Of a DNA stretch of 6,554 bases, positions 1-4,937 are shown in pieces. Both the position numbers and the translations under genes were made by a program. The notes below the pieces were generated by a model. It was not told where the DNA came from. It did no database searches and worked only from the letters and a program-made list of their open reading frames with translations. The stretch comes from a bacterium. GTDB taxonomy: Bacteria; Eremiobacterota; Eremiobacteria; Baltobacterales; Baltobacteraceae. The first letter of the stretch is position 1. Every line of letters begins with the position of its first letter. The stretch lies in NCBI GenBank assembly GCA_021784715.1, contig JAJYHP010000052.1, positions 1-6,554 on the forward strand. Direction: 5' to 3'.

Positions 1-34
1 TCGTGCCTGCAGGCCGTCGGAGGGGCCGAGTCGC

Positions 35-38
35 AGGA
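35..38 (+). promoter_or_regulatory. Ribosome binding site that decides the start of the P1 peptidase gene
   Basis: An AGGA core lies six bases before the ATG at 45. The frame stays open to a GTG at position 3 and possibly beyond the window edge, so the start has to be chosen. This site, together with the signal peptide that begins exactly at the ATG, favours 45 over the GTG. A stronger GGAGG at 19-23 is about 21 bases from the ATG, too far to serve it. Confidence 0.6.
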
Positions 39-44
39 ATCCCT

Positions 45-1211
45 ATGAGTTCACGTACGATTGCACTCGCCGCGTTCCTCGCGGCCCTGTTTGTTGCGCC
101 CGCTGCGGCGGCCCTTCCCTTTCACGTCGGATCGCTGCCCGCAGGGCCGCTCGATGCGATCACCGACGTCGCCGGCGTGCGCGTCGCCAATCTGACCATC
201 GAGCGCGGAAGCTCGATTCGCACCGGCGCGACGGCGATTCTCCCCGACGCCGACCCCTGGGACCGAAAGGTTGCTGCCGCCTTTCTCCGTTTCAACGGCA
301 ACGGCGAGATGACCGGAACGCATTGGATCGACGAATCGGGTTATCTTGAGGAGCCGATCGTACTGACCGACACCCTCGATATCGGTCTCGCCGACGACGG
401 CGTCGTGAGTTGGATGATCTCCAAACACCCACAGCTCGGTATCACCGACGACGTTCCGCTCCCCGTCGTTGCCGAATGCGACGATCAATTGCTCGACGAC
501 ATTCAGGCGCGTGCGGTGCGGCCGAGCGACGTCGTCGCGCTTTTAAATCGCGCGCATACCGGGCAATTTCGGCGCGGCAGCGTCGGTGCTGGGACCGGCA
601 TGAAAGCGTTCGGATTTAAAGCGGGAATCGGCTCGGCATCGCGCGTGATTCCAGCATCGATGGGCGGCTATCGCGTCGGCGTTCTCGTGAACGATAACAC
701 CGGAATGTCGCACGCGCACTTGAAAATTGCGGGCGTCCCGGTCGGACGCGCGCTGAAGAACGAGTATCTGCCGCGCTTCCCTCAGCCGCTCGCGTTGCAC
801 GGGCGAATGAGTTCGGGAAGTATCATCATCGTCATCGCAACCGACGCGCCGCTCGATAATCGGCAATTGCGCGCGCTCGCGCTGCGAGCGGGGATCGGCA
901 TGGCGCGCACGGGATTGATCTCCTCCGTCGGAAGCGGCGATCTCTTCGTCGCCTTTTCCACGCGATACGTCTATCGACGCACCGGCGACTTTCGCGTTCA
1001 CGCGCCGCGCCTGGCGACCGTCGAGAGCGACCGCGTGCTCGACACGCTCTATCGCGCGACGAGCGATGCGGTCGAGGCCTCGATCGACGACGCGCTCTGG
1101 TCTTCCACGACGATGGTCGGGCGGCGCGGCATCACCGTGTACGGCCTGCCGCACGCTCCGGTGCTTCGCATGCTGAAGGCCGCGGGGGTGAAGTTATCCG
1201 CGCATCGCTAA
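45..1211 (+). CDS. Secreted P1 family (DmpA-type) aminopeptidase, N-terminal-nucleophile hydrolase
   Basis: 388 residues from the ATG at 45. Residues 1-23 form a Sec-type signal peptide with a hydrophobic, alanine-rich core ending in AAA, so the enzyme should be exported. The mature part opens with PLDAITDVAGVRV (35-47), the usual start of the DmpA/P1 domain (peptidase family S58). Other family landmarks are PVVAECDD (140-147), GSVGAGTGMKAFGFKAGIG (178-196), VLVNDN (213-218), HGRMSSGSIIIVIAT (252-266) and SVGSGDLFVAFS (294-305). In DmpA the precursor cuts itself before a serine that becomes the N-terminal nucleophile; by motif this is Gly258-Ser259 here (Ser codon 819-821). Asn216 or Asn218, Ser297 and Asp299 match other active-site positions. 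Family members release N-terminal L- or D-amino acids, or beta-amino acids, from short peptides and amides; the substrate cannot be read from sequence. The gene stands alone on its strand and overlaps the convergent aldehyde dehydrogenase gene by 18 bp. Family assignment is firm, specificity is not. Confidence 0.9.
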   Translation: MSSRTIALAAFLAALFVAPAAAALPFHVGSLPAGPLDAITDVAGVRVANLTIERGSSIRTGATAILPDADPWDRKVAAAFLRFNGNGEMTGTHWIDESGYLEEPIVLTDTLDIGLADDGVVSWMISKHPQLGITDDVPLPVVAECDDQLLDDIQARAVRPSDVVALLNRAHTGQFRRGSVGAGTGMKAFGFKAGIGSASRVIPASMGGYRVGVLVNDNTGMSHAHLKIAGVPVGRALKNEYLPRFPQPLALHGRMSSGSIIIVIATDAPLDNRQLRALALRAGIGMARTGLISSVGSGDLFVAFSTRYVYRRTGDFRVHAPRLATVESDRVLDTLYRATSDAVEASIDDALWSSTTMVGRRGITVYGLPHAPVLRMLKAAGVKLSAHR

Positions 1212-2930
1212 GAGTGCCACGCGCAGCGCGCGTATCGGCGATGGGCGGTACTCGAAGTCGCAGAGTGCGGGGCCGATGCTCGCTCCGCCGCGATTGGTGA
1301 CGAACCACGGCGGCTTCGGGAGGAGCGTCGCGCCGTAGCCGAAGAGGCTGCGTGGAAAGGGCGCAAAGGGTGCGCGAACGACGCTCTTTTGCGGTCGCGA
1401 AAAGAAGAAGCTGTTGTGGACGACCCCAATGCCGCTCCCCACGTCGGCGAGCGTGTGCCCGGGGAAGGCGCCCCACGTACTCTCGGTCAGTAAAAAGCCG
1501 ACCCCGGTCCACGCGTTCACGGCGATACATCCGTATCGCAGCCCGGCGATCGCCCGATCGATCGCTGCGGCGTGGGCGCGTTCGCTCGCCGGGTGCACGA
1601 TCATATTCGCTCCGAGCGTGCCGCGCAAGCGGTCGTTGGCAAAAGCCACCGCGTCGTTGAGATAGCGTTCCGTCTCACCCGGAATCGTCACGTAGGCGAG
1701 AAAGCTCGAGAACGCTTCGACGCTAAATGCCGGATCCTCGGGATCGCCATACTCGGCGTGCCGGATCGTGCGCGCGGTATAGCCGTCGCCGCTCCGCCCG
1801 AGCGCGACGCTCTCGCCGACTTGCGAGAGTCGTTCGCAGCGCGATCCGGCGCCGGGATAGTAGGCGGGGCGATCGGGGAGTTCGCGCAAGAGCCCTTCGA
1901 TTGCGGCGACGAGCCGCGGCGTCCCCACCCAATTCTGCGGTAACACCAAGACCTGCGACGCAATGCAATTAAAACCGTTGTTATGGAGCTTCTGCGTCAC
2001 GATATTCTCGGCCTGAAAGCGAAAATCGGCGTCGCTCCACTCGCCGGGTACCACGATGGTGGGGCTCACGTTCCCGAGCTCGCTCGTGATCGGCTTCTGG
2101 AGGATCGCTTTCCCGGCGCGCTTGCGTGCGGCGCCCTCCTCGCCGAGTCCGAAGACGATGGCGTCGTGGGTCGTATCGCTTCCGGTGATATGAATTTCGT
2201 CGATTGCATCGGAGGCGCAGAGATATTGCCCGATCTCTGGGCCGCCGTAGGCGAAGCGAAGGTAGCCTTCATCGACCAGCGCTGCGAAGGCGCGCTCGAA
2301 GATCGGGCCGAGATAGTCGTTGACGGGATTCATTTTCAGCATGCAGACGGCGCCGTCGGCGAGCAATTTGTAGAGCACGTCGAGCGGCGGAATCGCCGCG
2401 ATATTCCCGGCGCCGAGGACGAGCGCGACGCGCGGTTGCGGATGCGCCTCGCGATACCAGGTCGCCATCGTTGCGGGGACCTCACTCGGCGCGAGCCCCG
2501 GCTCCATCCAGATCTCCGCGTCGATGCCGTTGAGCAGCAGTCGGTCGTAGAGCGTATTCGGAAAAACCTTTGCGACGCTTTGGCCGCCCTGACGGGCGTA
2601 GATGCGGCTTCCGGGGAGCTCGGGCGCACCGCTTTTCGCGATCCCCTCCAAGGACGCGATATAGCGATTGAGCGCGTAGAGCACGGCCCAGGGCCCACTG
2701 ATCCACTCCTCGCCCTCGAGCCCCGTCCCGCGCAGCCCTTTCGCCTCGACGGCGGCCTCCGCCCAACGCCGACGGAGGGCGTAGACCCCGTCGCGAGAGT
2801 CCTCGAGCAGCGCGACTTTTGCGAGGATTGGCAGGCGAGCCCATCGCTGGGCGCCGGCGCGGAGCTCCTGGAGTTCGGCATCGATGGCCGGATAGGCGGT
2901 GACGTCGTGCGGTGCGATCATGAACCCCAC
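1194..2930 (-). CDS. Atypical aldehyde dehydrogenase superfamily protein
   Basis: 578 residues from a GTG at 2930; an ATG three codons in (2921) is equally plausible, and neither has a convincing ribosome site. The fold is that of NAD(P)-dependent aldehyde dehydrogenases, which oxidise an aldehyde to the acid. Landmarks, numbered from the GTG: GAGN (173-176) with the likely oxyanion-hole Asn176; LKMNP (198-202) at the cofactor-binding lysine; HITGSDTTHD (247-256) at the Rossmann glycine loop; ELGNVSP (284-290) with the general-base Glu284; NNGFNC (317-322) with the nucleophile Cys322; and VEAFSSF (404-410) with the second conserved Glu405. All core residues are present, so it should be active. 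At about 575 residues it is longer than the usual 480-500, with extra sequence at the N-terminus and a C-terminal tail containing PKPPWFVTN (538-546). It resembles a divergent branch seen, from memory, in actinobacteria; the substrate is unknown. It lies just beyond the terminator of the sdh operon, on the same strand. Confidence 0.85.
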   Translation of the reverse strand: MGFMIAPHDVTAYPAIDAELQELRAGAQRWARLPILAKVALLEDSRDGVYALRRRWAEAAVEAKGLRGTGLEGEEWISGPWAVLYALNRYIASLEGIAKSGAPELPGSRIYARQGGQSVAKVFPNTLYDRLLLNGIDAEIWMEPGLAPSEVPATMATWYREAHPQPRVALVLGAGNIAAIPPLDVLYKLLADGAVCMLKMNPVNDYLGPIFERAFAALVDEGYLRFAYGGPEIGQYLCASDAIDEIHITGSDTTHDAIVFGLGEEGAARKRAGKAILQKPITSELGNVSPTIVVPGEWSDADFRFQAENIVTQKLHNNGFNCIASQVLVLPQNWVGTPRLVAAIEGLLRELPDRPAYYPGAGSRCERLSQVGESVALGRSGDGYTARTIRHAEYGDPEDPAFSVEAFSSFLAYVTIPGETERYLNDAVAFANDRLRGTLGANMIVHPASERAHAAAIDRAIAGLRYGCIAVNAWTGVGFLLTESTWGAFPGHTLADVGSGIGVVHNSFFFSRPQKSVVRAPFAPFPRSLFGYGATLLPKPPWFVTNRGGASIGPALCDFEYRPSPIRALRVALLAMRG

Positions 2931-2971
2931 TTCGACATCGCGCGCGCGCTCCCGGTTCGGCGCCGGAGAGC
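2931..2971 (-). other. Short spacer between terminator and aldehyde dehydrogenase gene
   Basis: Only about 41 bases separate the end of the T-run from the GTG start of the aldehyde dehydrogenase gene. I see no -10 or -35 like element; the spacer is GC-rich and includes an alternating CG stretch at 2939-2949. Either the promoter does not fit the sigma-70 consensus, or the gene depends on readthrough of the terminator. Confidence 0.4.
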
Positions 2972-3005
2972 AAAAAAGCGCCGCTCTCGATGCCGAGAGC
3001 GGCGC
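2972..3005 (-). terminator. Rho-independent terminator of the sdh operon
   Basis: A perfect 12-bp inverted repeat (2978-2989 paired with 2994-3005) encloses a four-base loop. Read on the - strand it is followed at once by six T (2977-2972). It starts 22 bases after the stop codon of the HdrB-like gene and should end transcription of sdhA-sdhB-hdrB-like. The opposite strand has no T-run, so it works in one direction only. Confidence 0.93.
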
Positions 3006-3027
3006 TTCATGCTGCGGCGCGCGGTCG

Positions 3028-3978
3028 CTAGTTGATCAGATCGCGCGAGACCATGACCTCGCGTGGATCGATGAGGTGCTTGTTCAGACCGAGCTTCTCG
3101 GCGGGCACGCCGAGCGCGTACGCGACGAGTTGGGGAAGGTGAAAGATGGGGAGATCGGTGCGCCCCCAGCGAGCGGCGGCATCGGCCTGATAGCCGTCGA
3201 GCGCGAGGTGGCAGAGCGGGCAGGGCGTGATCACCGCTTCGGCGCCGTTATCCTTGGCCATGCGCATGTTCTGGCCGACCATCGACGATGCGATGCCGTC
3301 TTTCTCCAGCTGCACGTGGAAGCCGCAGCAACGCGTCTTCCCGGCATAATCGACTGCCTCGCCACCGAGTGCGACGATGACGTCTTCGAGCGAATGCGGG
3401 TGACGCGCCGATTCCCAGCCGTTCACCGATTCGGGGCGGATGATGTGGCAGCCGTAGAAGGGCGCGACCTTCAGTCCGTTGAGCGGACGAACGACCATCG
3501 AACGCAGCGCGTCGAGCCCGATGTCGTCGATCAAGAGCCAGAGTAGGTGACGGACGGTCACGGTGCCTTTATAGTTCGCGCCGAACTTGCCGAGAATCGC
3601 ATTCGCGTGCGCCATGCGCTCTTCGCTCTCGCGCAGCTCTTTATTCGCCGCGCGCATGTGCCCGGTGCAGGTCGAGCAGATCGTGATGACGTCGTCGAGG
3701 CCGAGCGCTTCGGCCTGAGCGTAGGTGCGCGCGTTCAGCACGCGCGCCACGTCGCGATTGGTGTCGTTGAGCACCGAGGCGCCGCAGCAGGAGGCCGCGG
3801 TGAGTTCGACGAGCTCGATGCCGAGCTTGTCGGCGAGGAGCATCGTCGAGTTGAAGAGTTCTTTACAGGACTCTTTCGCAACGCAGCCGGGGAAAAATCC
3901 GTAGCGCTTGCTCTTGGAGGAATTGGTGCGAACGTGCGCGTCGAGCGCGCGTTCTTCGGGAAGGAGCGTGCTGGACAT
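3028..3978 (-). CDS. sdhE: HdrB-like subunit with two CCG domains, probable membrane/quinone subunit of E-type succinate dehydrogenase (SdhE)
   Basis: 316 residues, starting at the ATG inside the TAATG junction with sdhB. It carries two full cysteine-rich CCG domains of the heterodisulfide reductase subunit B family. The first has Cys32, Cys64-Cys65-Gly66 and Cys101-x2-Cys104; the second has Cys177, Cys217-Cys218-Gly219 and Cys253-x2-Cys256. In HdrB each such five-cysteine set holds a non-cubane [4Fe-4S] cluster. In E-type succinate:quinone oxidoreductases a protein of this kind replaces the haem-containing cytochrome b anchor, attaches the SdhAB pair to the membrane and exchanges electrons with quinone. 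No transmembrane helix is evident; a stretch between the domains (about 141-162, HLLWLLIDD region) could form an amphipathic helix. The frame is open 110 codons upstream over sdhB, but that stretch is charged, low-complexity shadow sequence. The symbol must not be confused with SdhE/YgfY, the FAD assembly factor. A role as a separate HdrB-type protein is less likely given the operon. Confidence 0.88.
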   Translation of the reverse strand: MSSTLLPEERALDAHVRTNSSKSKRYGFFPGCVAKESCKELFNSTMLLADKLGIELVELTAASCCGASVLNDTNRDVARVLNARTYAQAEALGLDDVITICSTCTGHMRAANKELRESEERMAHANAILGKFGANYKGTVTVRHLLWLLIDDIGLDALRSMVVRPLNGLKVAPFYGCHIIRPESVNGWESARHPHSLEDVIVALGGEAVDYAGKTRCCGFHVQLEKDGIASSMVGQNMRMAKDNGAEAVITPCPLCHLALDGYQADAAARWGRTDLPIFHLPQLVAYALGVPAEKLGLNKHLIDPREVMVSRDLIN

Positions 3979-4937
3979 TATCGGACCGGTGCCTCCAATG
4001 CATCGAAAATGGTGCGAATTTCGTCGACCTTCGGTACGGGCTTGAGGAAGGGAGGCGGGAGTTTGCCCTTGAGTGCCATGCGCGCCCCGAGCGGTGCGAC
4101 TTTCAGAAGGCCGCGAATGTTGAAACGACCGACGGTTCCTTGGATCACTTCGGTCTCGGCGAGCATGCCGGTCTGTTTGATCGTCTTCGCGACGACGAGT
4201 GCGTGGCGTGGGCCGCGTTCGTTCATCATGACACGGTCTTTGATCGTCGCTCGTTTCACGTCGATGATGCGATCGTTCGGATCGACGTGCTTCGGACAGT
4301 ACGAGCACGCGTAGCAGTGCGCGCAGAGCCAGAGATAATCTTCGCTGATCTGTGCGAGGCGATCGGTGCGCTTCCCATCGCGCACGTCTTCGATGAAGCG
4401 GTAGGCGTACGCGATCGCGGCGGGGCCGGCGAAGGCCGGATCGACGCTAACGACCGGGCAGAGCGAATAACAGGTCGCGCACATGATGCAGTTGGCAACA
4501 TCGACGAGCTTTTTCATGTCGTCGGGGCTGACGCGCCGCTCGGTTGCGTGAGCGGAGTCTGCATCGTTGGGCTGGAGATAGGGTTTGAGCCGCGCGTATT
4601 TATCCCAGAAGGGATCCATGTGCACGACGAGATCTTTCATCGGCTGGAAGTTCGGCATCGGATCGATCTTCACCGAGCCGTCCTCTTCCATCGCCGAGCC
4701 GCAAGACGTTTTGCAGGCGAGCGAGGTCACTCCGCCGATGCTCATCGAGCAGGACCCGCAGATCGCGGAGCGACAGGAGCGGCGGAACGAAATCGATCCG
4801 TCGACCTCGGCCTTCGCATATTCGAGTGCGTCGAGAACCGTCGTCGTTTCGGGAAGATCGACGGTCACCTCGTCGCGATGCGGTACGGTGTCGGTCGCTT
4901 CGTCGAAACGGAAGATATCGAGCTTGATCTTGGCCAT
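3978..4937 (-). CDS. sdhB: Succinate dehydrogenase / fumarate reductase iron-sulfur subunit, E-type
   Basis: 319 residues; relays electrons from the flavin subunit to the quinone-reactive subunit on the cytoplasmic or membrane side of the complex. The N-terminal plant-type ferredoxin domain holds the [2Fe-2S] ligands Cys55, Cys60, Cys63 and Cys75 (CRSAICGSC). The C-terminal domain has Cys150-x2-Cys153-x2-Cys156-x3-Cys160-Pro, then a second motif at Cys205, Cys208, Cys211 and Cys214-Pro. Classical SdhB has three cysteines in that second motif and binds a [3Fe-4S] cluster; four here suggests a second [4Fe-4S], as reported for the Sulfolobus enzyme. The protein is about 80 residues longer than E. 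coli SdhB (238), mostly at the C-terminus (about 240-319), again like the archaeal E-type protein. The start overlaps the sdhA stop (TAATG) and has a strong ribosome site; the stop overlaps the next start in the same way. Family assignment is certain; direction (succinate oxidation or fumarate reduction) is not shown by sequence. Confidence 0.96.
   Translation of the reverse strand: MAKIKLDIFRFDEATDTVPHRDEVTVDLPETTTVLDALEYAKAEVDGSISFRRSCRSAICGSCSMSIGGVTSLACKTSCGSAMEEDGSVKIDPMPNFQPMKDLVVHMDPFWDKYARLKPYLQPNDADSAHATERRVSPDDMKKLVDVANCIMCATCYSLCPVVSVDPAFAGPAAIAYAYRFIEDVRDGKRTDRLAQISEDYLWLCAHCYACSYCPKHVDPNDRIIDVKRATIKDRVMMNERGPRHALVVAKTIKQTGMLAETEVIQGTVGRFNIRGLLKVAPLGARMALKGKLPPPFLKPVPKVDEIRTIFDALEAPVR
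3992..3996 (-). promoter_or_regulatory. Ribosome binding site of the HdrB-like gene, inside the end of sdhB
   Basis: GGAGG on the - strand lies 13 bases before the ATG at 3978, longer than the usual 5-9. Because stop and start overlap, ribosomes finishing sdhB may restart here, which would make spacing less critical. It supports the 3978 start over any start further upstream in the same frame. Confidence 0.5.

Noticed and set aside
3..44. GTG start at position 3 for the peptidase
   Set aside because: It would place an Arg-rich 14-residue stretch before the signal peptide, has no visible ribosome site in the window, and the ATG at 45 has one. The Arg stretch does not match a twin-arginine motif.
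1219..1233. Hairpin (6-bp arms 1219-1224 and 1228-1233) just after the peptidase stop
   Set aside because: The stem is short, no T-run follows on either strand, and it lies inside the coding end of the aldehyde dehydrogenase gene; chance in GC-rich sequence explains it.
2939..2949. Alternating CG stretch that could favour Z-DNA
   Set aside because: Only 11 bases long in GC-rich surroundings; too short to claim a structural role.
1983..3035. 350-codon open frame on the + strand opposite the aldehyde dehydrogenase gene
   Set aside because: It is antisense to a gene with clear catalytic motifs, and its product is rich in Arg, Asp, Glu and Ala with no recognisable domain. It also runs through the terminator. 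GC-rich codon use commonly leaves such frames open.
3979..4308. 110-codon upstream extension of the HdrB-like frame over sdhB
   Set aside because: The translation is Arg-, Asp- and His-rich and low in complexity, and lies in another frame of a conserved gene. The TAATG start at 3978 gives a protein of the expected length.
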